Positions 16,215 through 25,253 of a DNA stretch of 64,000 bases are shown one piece after another. The position numbers were made by a program, and so were the translations under genes. Each line of letters starts with the position of its first letter. The stretch's first letter is position 1. Location of the stretch: contig NZ_KZ319367.1 of the NCBI RefSeq assembly GCF_002744715.1, forward strand, positions 1-64,000. The letters are read 5' to 3'. This stretch comes from Marinobacter profundi. Lineage in GTDB: Bacteria > Pseudomonadota > Gammaproteobacteria > Pseudomonadales > Oleiphilaceae. A model generated the notes under the pieces. The model searched no databases and was not told the DNA's origin. It saw nothing but the letters and a program-made list of their open reading frames with translations.

Positions 16215-17627
16215 ATGGGTATTCTCTACAACCAGGTGGCCGACCAGCTTCAGGCCCTGATTCGCGAAGGCGTCTATCGGGATGGCGAGCGGCTGCCCGG
16301 GGTCCGGGTGTTGAGCCGGCAGTTCGGGGTGAGTATTTCGACAGTGCTGCACGCCCACCAGACCCTGGAGGGCCGGGGCTTCCTCGAGGCCCGTGAACGC
16401 AGTGGCTATTTTGTCCGCCTGCCCCGCGGTGATGTCCCAGAGCCGGCCATGCCCACCCACCAGTCCCGCCCGGTACCGGTGAGCGCCCGGGACATGGCGC
16501 TGGAGTTGTGTGTCGATGAACAGAAGCGGATGGTCCCGCTGGCCGCTGCCATCCCCGGGCCGGAGTTTTTGCCGGTGCGGCAGATCCAGCAGGCAACGCT
16601 GTGGGCGGCGCGACGGAGCCTGGAAACCCTCGACTATGCCTTCCCCGGCAAAACCGTGTACCGGCGCCAGATCGCCCAGCGCATGGCGACGCTCGGCGTA
16701 CCGGTGACCCCGGACGAGATTCTTGCGACCAACGGTGCCCAGGAAGCCATCATCCTGGCCTTGCGGGCGGTTACCAGCCCGGGCGACATCGTGGTGGTGG
16801 AGTCACCGTCGTTCCCCGGCATCCTGCAGGCGCTGGATGTGGTCGGGTTGCGGGTCATCGAGGTGCCGAGCCATCCCACCGACGGCCTGAGCCTTGAAGG
16901 CCTGCAGGTAGCGCTCGACCAGTGGCCGGTGAAAGCCTGCGTGGTGGTGGCCAACCACAGTAATCCGATGGGCGCGCGGATGCCCGACGAGCGCAAGCGG
17001 CAACTGGTGGCGATGCTGGATAATGCCGGTGTGCCGTTGATTGAGGACGACATCTACGGCGATCTCTATCACACCGGCGAGCGGCCGCGTCCGGTCAAGG
17101 CCTTCGATCGCTCAGATAACGTGATCTACTGCAATTCCTTTTCCAAGACGATTTCCCCGGGGCTCCGGCTGGGTTGGATGATTCCCGGCCGCTATATGGC
17201 CCCGGCCCGCCAGCACAAGTATTTTGCCAACCTGGCGACCTCGTCGATACCCCAGCTGGCGGTTGCCCATTTGCTGGAGCAGGGCGGCTACGACCGTTAT
17301 CTGCGAGGGGCCCGCCAGGAATACCGTGACGCGGTGGAGCGGATGCGGGCTGCCGTTGGCCGCGCGTTCCCGGAAGGCACTGCCGTCAGTCGGCCCCAGG
17401 GCGGTTTTATCCTGTGGGTGCAGCTGCCGGCCCAGGTGTCGGGTACCGAACTCTACCAGCGGGCGCGAGCGGAGCACATCAACATTGCTCCCGGCCGGAT
17501 GTTCTCGACCGCCGACAAATACGAGAACTGCATACGCCTGAACGGTGCCAACCCCTGGTCGGCGCGAATCGAGGCTGCCATCGCGAGGTTGGGGCAGATT
17601 GCCGGTCAGCTGGCGGATGGCGGCTGA
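16215..17627 (+). CDS. MocR-type regulator (GntR HTH plus aminotransferase domain)
   Basis: A 470-residue fusion. Residues about 1-70 are a GntR winged helix (LYNQVADQLQALIREGVYRD, LSRQFGVSISTVLHAHQTLE). The rest is a fold-type I aminotransferase domain whose PLP-binding Lys lies in NSFSKTISPGLRLGW at about residue 311, with the Asn and Asp contacts in VVVANHSNPMGAR and EDDIYGDLY. Such proteins sense PLP or an amino compound. The ATG at 16215 has AGGA 7 bp upstream; a GTG at 16188 is an alternative. The divergent PhzF unit and the operator-like repeat suggest local control. Confidence 0.88.
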   Translation: MGILYNQVADQLQALIREGVYRDGERLPGVRVLSRQFGVSISTVLHAHQTLEGRGFLEARERSGYFVRLPRGDVPEPAMPTHQSRPVPVSARDMALELCVDEQKRMVPLAAAIPGPEFLPVRQIQQATLWAARRSLETLDYAFPGKTVYRRQIAQRMATLGVPVTPDEILATNGAQEAIILALRAVTSPGDIVVVESPSFPGILQALDVVGLRVIEVPSHPTDGLSLEGLQVALDQWPVKACVVVANHSNPMGARMPDERKRQLVAMLDNAGVPLIEDDIYGDLYHTGERPRPVKAFDRSDNVIYCNSFSKTISPGLRLGWMIPGRYMAPARQHKYFANLATSSIPQLAVAHLLEQGGYDRYLRGARQEYRDAVERMRAAVGRAFPEGTAVSRPQGGFILWVQLPAQVSGTELYQRARAEHINIAPGRMFSTADKYENCIRLNGANPWSARIEAAIARLGQIAGQLADGG

Positions 17628-17663
17628 CTGTCACCAGCCGTCAGCCACCAGGAATCAGGAACG

Positions 17664-18326
17664 CTAGGATGCCGTTTCGCTGTCCCGATCGTTGGCCCGC
17701 AGGTCCAGCGGGTCAACCAGGCCCGCCGCGATGGCGAGCCCGGTAACGTCCGGCAGCCGGTCGGCACCCAGTCGTTTCATCACCCGGGCCCGATACAGGT
17801 CGATGGTCTTGATGCTGACGTTCAGCCGGTCGGCAATTTCGCGGCTGGTGTAGCCCTGGGCCAGTGGCAGGAAAACATCCCGCTCCCGGCGGGTCAGGGT
17901 GGCCAGCAGGTCGGTGGTGGCGTGCTCCGGTTGCGGCGGGCGGTTATTCCGCTCCCGGTGTAACTGGACGGCCTGCTGGACGCTGTCGAGCAGCAGCTGT
18001 TCGTTGAATGGCTTTTCGATGAAATCGAACGCGCCGGACTTGAATGCCCGCACCACGATGGGGACGTCGGCGTGGCCGGACACGAAGATAATCGGCAGTT
18101 GTGAACCCCGTTTCTGCAATTCTTCCTGCACATTGAGGCCGCCCAGTCCGGGCATGCGGATATCAAGAATGACGCAGCCATTCTGCTGGTCACCAATGGC
18201 ATCGAGGAACTGGCGACCGTCGGCATACGCCTGCACAGTCAGCCCCACCGACTCCAGCAGCCATTGGGTGGATTCAAGCATCCCCGCATCGTCGTCGACG
18301 ACATAGACGGTGGTGGCATCGGTCAT
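17664..18326 (-). CDS. FixJ-family response regulator
   Basis: A 220-residue regulator. The receiver domain has VVDDDAGML and phospho-acceptor Asp in CVILDIRMPGLGG. The LuxR-type HTH is C-terminal (LTRRERDVFLPLAQGYTSRE, DRLNVSIKTIDLYRARVMKR). The ATG at 18326 lies next to the stop of the upstream kinase (TGA at 18328-18330), so the pair is translationally coupled. A start 21 bp upstream is less likely. The kinase-regulator pair is divergent from an acyl-CoA synthetase and permease, which are possible targets. Confidence 0.9.
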   Translation of the reverse strand: MTDATTVYVVDDDAGMLESTQWLLESVGLTVQAYADGRQFLDAIGDQQNGCVILDIRMPGLGGLNVQEELQKRGSQLPIIFVSGHADVPIVVRAFKSGAFDFIEKPFNEQLLLDSVQQAVQLHRERNNRPPQPEHATTDLLATLTRRERDVFLPLAQGYTSREIADRLNVSIKTIDLYRARVMKRLGADRLPDVTGLAIAAGLVDPLDLRANDRDSETAS

Positions 18327-18327
18327 A

Positions 18328-19818
18328 TCAGGAGTTCTCCGGAGCAATCACAGCTTTGTTCTTGTTGGTGGAAGGCGGGAAGCGGCAGATCATCTGCAGC
18401 CCGCCGGTATCTGCAGGGTAGGCGTCAAGGAATCCGCCAAATCCCTCGATGATCGAGCGGCTCATTGACAGGCCGAGGCCAATGCCCTGCGGCTTGCTGG
18501 TGTAGAACGGGGTAAACATCTGGCGGCGGCCCTGTTCATCCAGGCCGGTGCCCTGGTCCGTGACCACGATCAGCGTCTCCTGTTCGCGGTTGACGCAGGT
18601 GGTAAGGGTGATCGTGCTGTGGCGCTCCGGCGGCTCACCGTTACCTGGTTGCCTTGCCTCCAGGTTGGCATCCACCGCGTTGCGGATCAGGTTGATAAGT
18701 ACCTGTTCGAGCAACATCGGATCGGCGGTGATGACCGGATCGCTGGCGCACAGCTGTTGCAGGATGGCGATGCCATGTTTGTCGCAATCCCACTGGCACA
18801 GTCGCGCGGCATTGCTGACCAGCTCGTTGACCTGAACGGGCGCGGTGCGCTTCTGGCCCTTGCTGAGGAAAGCCCGCAGGCGTTTGATCACTTCCGAGGC
18901 CCGGTTGGCGTGATGGGTAATCCGTTGCAGGCCGTCTTCGACCCGGTCCAGGCACTCGGGGTGCTCCCGGGACTGTTTCAGATAGCGCTGGCTGGCGCTG
19001 GCGAAATTGACGATGGTGGCCAGCGGCTGGTTCATTTCGTGGGCAATGCTTGACGCCAGTTCCCCGAGGGTGGCAAGGCGCGTGGTGTGGGCCAGTTCAG
19101 CGGCCAGCCGGCGGTTGTGTTCTTCCGATTCGACCCGGGCGGTGATGTCCCGGGACACGCTGATGACCTCCACTACCGAGCCGGTGTAGGTTTCGCGGAT
19201 GGCGCGGCTGGCAATCTCGAACCAGCGTTTGCTGCCGTCCCGGTGCCGGATTTCAAGGGTCAGGGTGGCGTAGCCGTCATCCCGCAGGCGATTGCGAACG
19301 TCCTCCAGGCGGGCTTCTGCCTGATTGACCTGGAACACCTCTTCCAGCCGCTTGCCCCGCAGTTCTTCCGGCCAGTATCCCAGCAACCGCCAGGACGCCG
19401 GAGTGGCGTCAATAAAGCGGCCGTCCGGGGCGTGGCGGGAGATCAGGTCGGTGGTGTTCTCGGTGATCAGGCGATAGAGCCGGCTTGAGCGGGTTGCTTC
19501 GTCCAGTGCCCGGATTTCTTCCGTGGCGTCACGCCCCCGCGCGATGACCACCCCGGCACCCGGTTCCGGAATGAAGGTCCATAACAGGATGGCTCCGGAA
19601 AACCGGCTTTCCACGCCACTGATGGCACGCTGCTGGCGCAGGCAGGCGGTGATCAGTGCCCCGGTATTGGTGGGCAGTACCAGGGCCGGCTCGCTGTCTG
19701 CGAGCCGGTTCGCCGCCCGGTTGGCGGCGAGAATGGCCCCGTGGGCATCCAGCACCAGGCCGGCATCCGGGTCGTGGTCGCTCAGGTAGCTGCTATATTT
19801 TTCTGAGTGGCTGGTCAT
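18328..19818 (-). CDS. PAS-domain sensor histidine kinase (FixL type)
   Basis: A 496-residue soluble kinase without membrane segments. Two PAS-like regions occupy about residues 15-110 and 115-230; the second contains the classical DGRFIDATPASWRLLGYWPE and a PAC motif (RHRDGSKRWFEIASRAIRET). HisKA follows, with the phospho-acceptor in LGELASSIAHEMNQPLATIV. The ATPase domain has NLIRNAVDAN, VTDQGTGLD and GIGLGLSMSRSIIEGFGG. No haem-ligand assignment is possible from sequence. It is encoded directly upstream of its FixJ-type regulator. In gammaproteobacteria such pairs often control carbon or fatty-acid use, which fits the divergent acyl-CoA synthetase, but this is inference. Confidence 0.88.
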   Translation of the reverse strand: MTSHSEKYSSYLSDHDPDAGLVLDAHGAILAANRAANRLADSEPALVLPTNTGALITACLRQQRAISGVESRFSGAILLWTFIPEPGAGVVIARGRDATEEIRALDEATRSSRLYRLITENTTDLISRHAPDGRFIDATPASWRLLGYWPEELRGKRLEEVFQVNQAEARLEDVRNRLRDDGYATLTLEIRHRDGSKRWFEIASRAIRETYTGSVVEVISVSRDITARVESEEHNRRLAAELAHTTRLATLGELASSIAHEMNQPLATIVNFASASQRYLKQSREHPECLDRVEDGLQRITHHANRASEVIKRLRAFLSKGQKRTAPVQVNELVSNAARLCQWDCDKHGIAILQQLCASDPVITADPMLLEQVLINLIRNAVDANLEARQPGNGEPPERHSTITLTTCVNREQETLIVVTDQGTGLDEQGRRQMFTPFYTSKPQGIGLGLSMSRSIIEGFGGFLDAYPADTGGLQMICRFPPSTNKNKAVIAPENS

Positions 19819-19838
19819 TAAGCGATCTTGTTATAGTG

Positions 19839-19853
19839 GTATTACTATAATAC
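19839..19853. promoter_or_regulatory. AT-rich palindrome in the divergent promoter region
   Basis: GTATTA-CTA-TAATAC is a perfect 6-bp inverted repeat between the kinase start (19818) and the acyl-CoA synthetase start (19976). The surrounding 60 bp are unusually AT-rich for this stretch, as expected for a promoter. It is a candidate regulator-binding site. Confidence 0.4.
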
Positions 19854-19975
19854 CTAGGTGTTATTTCTAGTATTTATGCTATGAAATACTATCACCGCAA
19901 ACCGAGAGTATAGCTTTTTTAGCCAGCTCCCTGAATACACCATAAGAACAACAGAGTTCACTGAGGAATGCCGCA

Positions 19976-21604
19976 ATGACCTCGATCTATGAGCAGGGGC
20001 TCGACCCCGTCGATGCCAATTACGCCGTTCAGTCTCCGATTGATTTCATCGAGCGCACCGCTAATGTGTATCCGGATTATCCGGCGGTGATCCACGGCGC
20101 CATCCGCTATAACTGGCAACAGGTTTATCAGCGTTGCCGCCGGCTTGCCTCGGCCCTGGCCGGCCGTGGTATTGGCCGTGGAGATACCGTGGCGGCCATG
20201 CTTCCCAACATTCCTGCGATGGTCGAGTGCCACTTTGGTGTGCCGATGATCGGAGCGGTTCTCAACACCCTCAATGTTCGCCTCGATGCCGAAGCCATTG
20301 CCTTCATGCTGGAACATGGTGAGGCCAAAGTAGTGATCGCTGATCGCGAATTCGGCGAAGTCATCCGCGATGCGGTCAGCCGCCTGGAAAACAAGCCGCT
20401 GGTGATCGATGTGGACGATCCGGAGTATGGCGAGGGTGTCCAGGTCAGTGACCTGGATTATGAAGCGTTCCTGCAGGAAGGAGATCCGGACTATGTCTGG
20501 AGCCTGCCAGCCAATGAGTGGGATGCGATTTCCCTCAACTACACCTCCGGCACCACCGGAAACCCCAAGGGTGTTGTCTATCATCACCGTGGCGCCTACA
20601 TCAACGCGCTGGGTAACCAGACCGTATGGTCTATGGGTATGCACCCGGTCTACCTGTGGACCCTGCCGATGTTCCACTGCAACGGCTGGTGCTTCCCGTG
20701 GACCATCACTGCAATGGCCGGTACCCATGTCTGCCTGCGCCGGGTTGATCCGGAAAAGATCCTGCAGCTGATTCGGGACCATCAGGTCACCCACATGTGC
20801 GGCGCACCGATTGTGCTGAACGCCCTGCTGAATGCGCCGGCCGCCGCCAAGGCCGGGATCGACCATGAAGTGAAGTCGATGACAGCGGGCGCGGCGCCCC
20901 CCGCCCAGGTGATCGGTGCAGTCGAGGAAATGGGTATCAAGGTAACCCACGTCTATGGCCTCACCGAGGTCTACGGACCGGTCACCGTGTGCGCCTGGAA
21001 GTCCGAGTGGGACGAGCTGCCGCTGGATCAGCGTGCCCGTATCAAGGCCCGTCAGGGCGTGCGCTATCACACCCTGGCCGGCACCATGGTGGGGGATCCC
21101 AATTCCATGCAGCCGGTACCGAAAGACGGCAAGACCATTGGTGAGATCTTCCTGCGTGGCAACACCGTGATGAAGGGTTACCTGAAGAACCCCAAGGCCA
21201 CCGAGGAAGCGTTCCGTGGCGGCTGGTTCCACACCGGTGACCTGGCGGTGTGGCACGAGGACGGTTACATGGAGATCAAGGACCGCCTCAAGGACATCAT
21301 CATTTCCGGTGGCGAAAACATCTCCACCATCGAGGTGGAAGACACCCTGTACCGCCATCCCGCGGTTCTGGAAGCGGCCGTGGTGGCCCGTCCGGATGAG
21401 AAGTGGGGGGAAACGCCCTGTGCCTTCGTTACCCTGAAGCCGGAAGCCGGCGAGGTGAGCGAAGACGACATCATCAACTTCTGTCGCGAACACCTGGCGC
21501 GGTTCAAGGTGCCGAAGACCGTGGTGTTCTCGGAATTGCCCAAAACCTCAACGGGCAAGATCCAGAAGTTCGTGCTGCGCGACCAGGCTAAAGAACTCGA
21601 CTGA
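19976..21604 (+). CDS. acyl-CoA synthetase (AMP-forming)
   Basis: A 542-residue member of the ANL superfamily that activates a carboxylic acid with ATP and CoA. The P-loop motif YTSGTTGNPKGVVYHH lies at about residues 188-203. HVYGLTEVYGP (A5), GGWFHTGDLAVWHEDGYMEI (A7) and DIIISGGENIS (A8) are intact, as is the C-terminal catalytic Lys in PKTSTGKIQKF. The overall sequence is of the AlkK/DmdB-like medium-chain or methylmercaptopropionate ligase group, so the acid is probably medium chain or a DMSP-derived acid. That cannot be decided here. GAGGA precedes the ATG. A permease gene follows after 134 bp. Confidence 0.87.
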   Translation: MTSIYEQGLDPVDANYAVQSPIDFIERTANVYPDYPAVIHGAIRYNWQQVYQRCRRLASALAGRGIGRGDTVAAMLPNIPAMVECHFGVPMIGAVLNTLNVRLDAEAIAFMLEHGEAKVVIADREFGEVIRDAVSRLENKPLVIDVDDPEYGEGVQVSDLDYEAFLQEGDPDYVWSLPANEWDAISLNYTSGTTGNPKGVVYHHRGAYINALGNQTVWSMGMHPVYLWTLPMFHCNGWCFPWTITAMAGTHVCLRRVDPEKILQLIRDHQVTHMCGAPIVLNALLNAPAAAKAGIDHEVKSMTAGAAPPAQVIGAVEEMGIKVTHVYGLTEVYGPVTVCAWKSEWDELPLDQRARIKARQGVRYHTLAGTMVGDPNSMQPVPKDGKTIGEIFLRGNTVMKGYLKNPKATEEAFRGGWFHTGDLAVWHEDGYMEIKDRLKDIIISGGENISTIEVEDTLYRHPAVLEAAVVARPDEKWGETPCAFVTLKPEAGEVSEDDIINFCREHLARFKVPKTVVFSELPKTSTGKIQKFVLRDQAKELD

Positions 21605-21648
21605 CTAGGGTCGGGATAACCAGGCCCGGGTAAGCCGGCGCACCTGCC

Positions 21649-21669
21649 AGCGCCCCGTCACGGGGCGCT
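21649..21669 (+). terminator. GC hairpin between acyl-CoA synthetase and permease
   Basis: AGCGCCCCG, TCA loop, CGGGGCGCT: a perfect 9-bp stem 45 bp after the synthetase stop. There is no T-run, so it may be a pause site or mRNA-stabilising hairpin rather than a full terminator. Confidence 0.5.
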
Positions 21670-21738
21670 CGTCAAAGCATTCTGATCGTTACAAAAACAA
21701 CATCAGACACACGCGTGCGTGTGTCAGGAGGCTTTATT

Positions 21739-23115
21739 ATGCAAATTTTCCATCGCCGTAACGGCGAAGAGCAACCTTACTGGCCAGCCGGCCCCTTCAA
21801 AGTCCGCCTGCCGTTTGTCCATTACCGCTGGGAGTTTGCGGAGATGGTCCAGGCCCTGATCATGTTTGTGGTCAGCCTGGCAATGATTCCCCTGCTGGAG
21901 AAGTATCTCGGCGTTCCTTATGACGTCGCCCTGGCCTATGTGGTGGTTTGTGGGATCGGTTTCATGCTGCCCGCCCTGCTGGGGGTGCCACTGGTGCCGG
22001 GCTGGATTACCCCGGGTATTCCGGTGGTGCTGCTGTTCCTGGCCGATTACGCACCCGGCCCGCAGGCCATCCAGGCGCTGTTTGCGTTGCAGTTCCTGGT
22101 GTTCATCATCTTCCTGGTACTGGGGGTTACCCGCCTGGGTAGCAAGCTGGTCGAGCTGATTCCCCGGTCGATGAAAGGCGGCATCATTATCGGTGCCGGT
22201 ATTGCGGCGCTGATGGGCGAGATTGAGGCGGGTGGTCGCCTGGCCAACACGCCGATCTCCCTGATCGTGGGCGGCCTGGTGTGTCTCTACCTGATGTTTT
22301 CGGTGTCGTTCAAGGGCTTTGTGGAGAGCAATTCCATCGCCCGCAAGATCGCCAACTACGGCATGGTGCCCGGAATGGTGGTGGCTATCCTGGTTGGTTT
22401 TGCCACCGGTGAGTATGCGGTGCCCAATGTGGAGTGGGGCATCACCAAACCGGCCTTTGGCGAACTGTGGAACTACCTGCCGTTTGTTGTCGGCTTTCCG
22501 GATGCCAGCGTGTTCATGTACGCCATTCCGACCGCGGTGATTGCCTATGTCATTGCCTTCGGAGACATCGTCGTGGGCCAGTCCCTGATGAATCGTGTCG
22601 ACCACCTGCGCAAGGACGAGGATATCGACAACAGCATCGACCGGGTGCACCTGGTGACCGCCATCCGCAACGGCATGCACGCTTTCTTTGCGCCCTATCC
22701 GGGCCTGGCTGGCCCGATCTGGACTGCCGTGACCGCCACCATGGCAGAACGTTACAAATACGGCCGCAACGCCATGGACTCCATCTACAGTGGCGGCGGC
22801 ACCTTCTGGATTACCGGGTTTATTGCCCTGTTTATCCTGCCGCTGGTGAGCTTCTTCCAGCCGGTACTGCCGATTGCCCTGTCGCTGACCCTGCTGCTGA
22901 CCGGTTACATCTGTCTGATGGTGGGGCTGGAGCAACTGGAGAACAACACCGAGCGCGGCATTGCCGGCACCATGGGTGTGGTGTTGGCGGTCTATGGTGC
23001 AGGCTGGGGTCTCGCCACCGGTGCCGTACTCTATTTCCTCATCGAGCGTACCCGCTTGCTGGGCTTCACTGCTGATCCGGAAGCCCCGGGTACTGTCGCC
23101 GCAGAAGAACACTGA
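21739..23115 (+). CDS. SLC23/NCS2-like membrane permease
   Basis: A 458-residue integral membrane protein with about 12 hydrophobic segments. The arrangement resembles nucleobase/ascorbate (SLC23, NCS2) or sulfate-permease-like folds: a short polar N-terminus (YWPAGPFKVRLPFVHYRWEF), then paired TMs with glycine-rich turns (IPRSMKGGIIIGAGIAALMG, AFGDIVVGQSLMNR, FFAPYPGLAGPIWTAVTATM). The start is set by AGGAGG 7 bp before the ATG at 21739. The substrate is unknown. Its position after an acyl-CoA synthetase suggests an organic-acid substrate. A strong rho-independent terminator follows. Confidence 0.7.
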   Translation: MQIFHRRNGEEQPYWPAGPFKVRLPFVHYRWEFAEMVQALIMFVVSLAMIPLLEKYLGVPYDVALAYVVVCGIGFMLPALLGVPLVPGWITPGIPVVLLFLADYAPGPQAIQALFALQFLVFIIFLVLGVTRLGSKLVELIPRSMKGGIIIGAGIAALMGEIEAGGRLANTPISLIVGGLVCLYLMFSVSFKGFVESNSIARKIANYGMVPGMVVAILVGFATGEYAVPNVEWGITKPAFGELWNYLPFVVGFPDASVFMYAIPTAVIAYVIAFGDIVVGQSLMNRVDHLRKDEDIDNSIDRVHLVTAIRNGMHAFFAPYPGLAGPIWTAVTATMAERYKYGRNAMDSIYSGGGTFWITGFIALFILPLVSFFQPVLPIALSLTLLLTGYICLMVGLEQLENNTERGIAGTMGVVLAVYGAGWGLATGAVLYFLIERTRLLGFTADPEAPGTVAAEEH

Positions 23116-23122
23116 ACGGAGA

Positions 23123-23144
23123 GCCTCCGGAGCTGACCGGAGGC
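23123..23144 (+). other. GC-rich inverted repeat after the permease gene
   Basis: GCCTCCGG, AGCTGA, CCGGAGGC: a perfect 8-bp stem just after the permease stop. It lies 23 bp before the hairpin that carries the T-run and probably adds to 3'-end stability. Confidence 0.45.
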
Positions 23145-23166
23145 TGTCTGCCCCTTGTGTGTCCTT

Positions 23167-23193
23167 GGGAGGCCTGTGTGCCTCCTTTTTTTT
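23167..23193 (+). terminator. rho-independent terminator of the permease gene
   Basis: GGGAGG, 8-nt loop, CCTCC, then eight T (23186-23193). It is oriented for the plus strand and lies between the convergent permease and kinase genes. Confidence 0.75.
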
Positions 23194-23208
23194 GTTGTCC
23201 GGCTGCGG

Positions 23209-24555
23209 TTAGTGGCTATGCTCGCGAAGCCCCGCGGGAGTCACATTCACCTCTGCTTCAAAGCCGTCGGAGCGTCCTGTTGCCGGCGATCGCAAATGCA
23301 GGGGCATACCGGAACCTGAAGCGATGGCATCCACAATCGCGAGCCCCAGGCCGGAGCCGCCTGTCTCGGTGTCGTAGCGGGCGAACCGGTTTCGTAGCAG
23401 GGCCAACTGGTCAGGTGGCACGATGGCGCCGCCGTTGCAGACTCGCACCCTTCCATCGTCGGTCATGATCACATCCACGGGGTGTTGCGCCGAGCCGTGT
23501 TTCAGAGCGTTCTCGATCAGGTTGCGGGCCAGAATGGCAAAGGCATCCGGATCAAGGAGGGAGTTCACCTCATGCTCCGGCAAGGTCAGGCGAATGCGGC
23601 CGGGCGCCCGGGGTTCGAAATCGCGGGCGATCATCGCAAGTATTGGCACAAGGTTATGGGGCTTTTGCGAAATCGCGCCTCCGCCTTCGGCCTTGGCAAG
23701 TTCGAGCAGCTTGCCGGACAGCGTGGACAGGCTGCGCAGCGCCTCTTCAATCTCAACCACATTCTTTTTCAGGTGTTGATCCGCCAGCTGTGTTTTCAGC
23801 CGTTGTACCTTGGCCAGGGCTGTGGCCAGCGGGGTGCGCAATTCGTGGGCGCTGTTGGCGGTGAAACTCCGTTCCGCGTCAAGCGCGCGGTTCAGCCGGG
23901 CCAGCAGCCGGTTGACGGCAACCGCCGTTGGTTTGAACTCTTCCGGTAGCGGGCCTTTGTCCACGGGAGAGAGATCGCTTGCCCCCCGGGATTCGATCGA
24001 GCGCTGGAACTCGACCACGCTTCGCAGGGAGAGCCGGACGACCCACCAGACCCCGAACAGGCTGACCGGAATCAGGAAGAGCAAGGGCGCCAGTAACGCC
24101 AGGCCGGCTTCCAGAGCGGCTTCGCGTCGGTGTGCCAGAGGTTCGGCCACTTCGATGTAGAGGGTATCGCTGACTGCCGACGCGCCATAGATCCGGTGTG
24201 TGGAAGTGTTGGTGAAACCTTCGCGGGGCCGTGCTGAGAATACACGGAGGTCGGCATCGTGGGACTGGAGCAGCAGGCTGCCCTGACGATCCCTGACTAC
24301 GTAGGTGAGGTATTCGTCATGCTCTTTCAGGGCAGGGGCAGTGCGGTTTCCGGTATCGGTTTCGCGATTCAGAATGTCGGTTACGGCCAGCGGCAGAATG
24401 CGTTGCGCAGTCTCTTCAAGGGCACTGTCGAAGACTTCGTTCATTTCGTGCTGTGCCACCAGTCCAGACGCCGCCACGCCCAGCAGCCACAGCAGCGTGA
24501 CCCCAAGGGTGAGGCCAATACCCAGGCGTTTTTGCAGGCTGCTGTTACGATTCAT
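23209..24555 (-). CDS. QseC/PmrB-like sensor histidine kinase
   Basis: A 448-residue membrane kinase. TM1 (about 14-33: LTLGVTLLWLLGVAASGL) and TM2 (about 155-175: LALLAPLLFLIPVSLFGVWW) flank a periplasmic region with sequence typical of QseC-type 2CSK_N domains. The phospho-acceptor His lies in FTANSAHELRTPLATALAKV. NLIENALKHG, the N-box, is present. The G1-type loop is unusually short (VRVCNGGAIVPPDQL, with N instead of D), while SGLGLAIVDAIAS is intact. The start overlaps the end of the upstream response-regulator gene by 11 bp. Divergent placement next to the redox cluster suggests it senses a metal or redox ligand. Confidence 0.88.
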   Translation of the reverse strand: MNRNSSLQKRLGIGLTLGVTLLWLLGVAASGLVAQHEMNEVFDSALEETAQRILPLAVTDILNRETDTGNRTAPALKEHDEYLTYVVRDRQGSLLLQSHDADLRVFSARPREGFTNTSTHRIYGASAVSDTLYIEVAEPLAHRREAALEAGLALLAPLLFLIPVSLFGVWWVVRLSLRSVVEFQRSIESRGASDLSPVDKGPLPEEFKPTAVAVNRLLARLNRALDAERSFTANSAHELRTPLATALAKVQRLKTQLADQHLKKNVVEIEEALRSLSTLSGKLLELAKAEGGGAISQKPHNLVPILAMIARDFEPRAPGRIRLTLPEHEVNSLLDPDAFAILARNLIENALKHGSAQHPVDVIMTDDGRVRVCNGGAIVPPDQLALLRNRFARYDTETGGSGLGLAIVDAIASGSGMPLHLRSPATGRSDGFEAEVNVTPAGLREHSH

Positions 24556-25210
24556 GGGTTTCCAGGCGGTAGCCCATGCCCCGCACCGTTACGATGGCGT
24601 CACGCCCCAGTTTTTTCCGTAGGCGGCTGACATAGACTTCAATGGTGTTGCTTTCGATTTCGGCCCCGAAGGCATACAGCCTGTCTTCCAGTTGCTGTCT
24701 TGACAGCAGCATTCCCGGCCGCTGTATGAAGCCCTCGAACAAGGCCCACTCACGGGCAGTCAGTTCTACCGGCTGGCCATTGCGCTGGATGCGATGATCG
24801 TGCAGATCCACCTCCAGGTTGCCCACCTGTATCAGTGGATTCGGGTTGCCCCGGTAACGTCGTGCCACGGCAGCTACACGGGCGGACAGTTCGGACAGAT
24901 CAAAGGGTTTTATCAGGTAGTCGTCGGCACCGGCGTTCAGGCCCTCAATCCGGTCGGATACCTGGTCCCTGGCCGTAAGAATGATTACCGGGGTGGTATT
25001 GCCACTGGCTCTGATGGTTTTCAGAAAACCGAGGCCATGACCGTCCGGGAGCATCAGGTCCAGCAGGACCAGGTCGTAGGCGGTGGTCTGCAGGCTGGCT
25101 TCAGCAAACCTCAGGGACTGTACCCAATCCACGGCATGGTCATCGTCGGTAATCTGGTCCCGTACAGCCTCACCCAGGCCCACAGTATCCTCCACCAGCA
25201 ATATTCGCAT
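24545..25210 (-). CDS. QseB/PmrA-like response regulator (OmpR family)
   Basis: A 221-residue regulator. Receiver: VEDTVGLG pocket, Asp51 in LLDLMLPDGHG, switch Thr in ILTAR, Lys in IKPF. The winged-helix effector domain spans about 125-218 (VELTAREWALFEGFIQRPGM, IEVYVSRLRKKLGRDAIVTV). It is first in its operon and overlaps the kinase gene by 11 bp. It is transcribed divergently from the ferric-reductase-like gene, with a 164-bp intergenic region that holds an 11-bp inverted repeat. Confidence 0.9.
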   Translation of the reverse strand: MRILLVEDTVGLGEAVRDQITDDDHAVDWVQSLRFAEASLQTTAYDLVLLDLMLPDGHGLGFLKTIRASGNTTPVIILTARDQVSDRIEGLNAGADDYLIKPFDLSELSARVAAVARRYRGNPNPLIQVGNLEVDLHDHRIQRNGQPVELTAREWALFEGFIQRPGMLLSRQQLEDRLYAFGAEIESNTIEVYVSRLRKKLGRDAIVTVRGMGYRLETHES

Positions 25211-25253
25211 AGCCCACCTTTGATGCGGTTTCCGAAGAACATACTACAGCCGG

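Noticed and set aside
17664-21604. CrbS/CrbR-type acetate regulation of the acyl-CoA synthetase
   Set aside because: CrbS-type kinases carry a sodium-solute symporter domain. The kinase at 18328-19818 has no membrane segments, and the synthetase is not acetyl-CoA-synthetase-like, so that known circuit does not apply.
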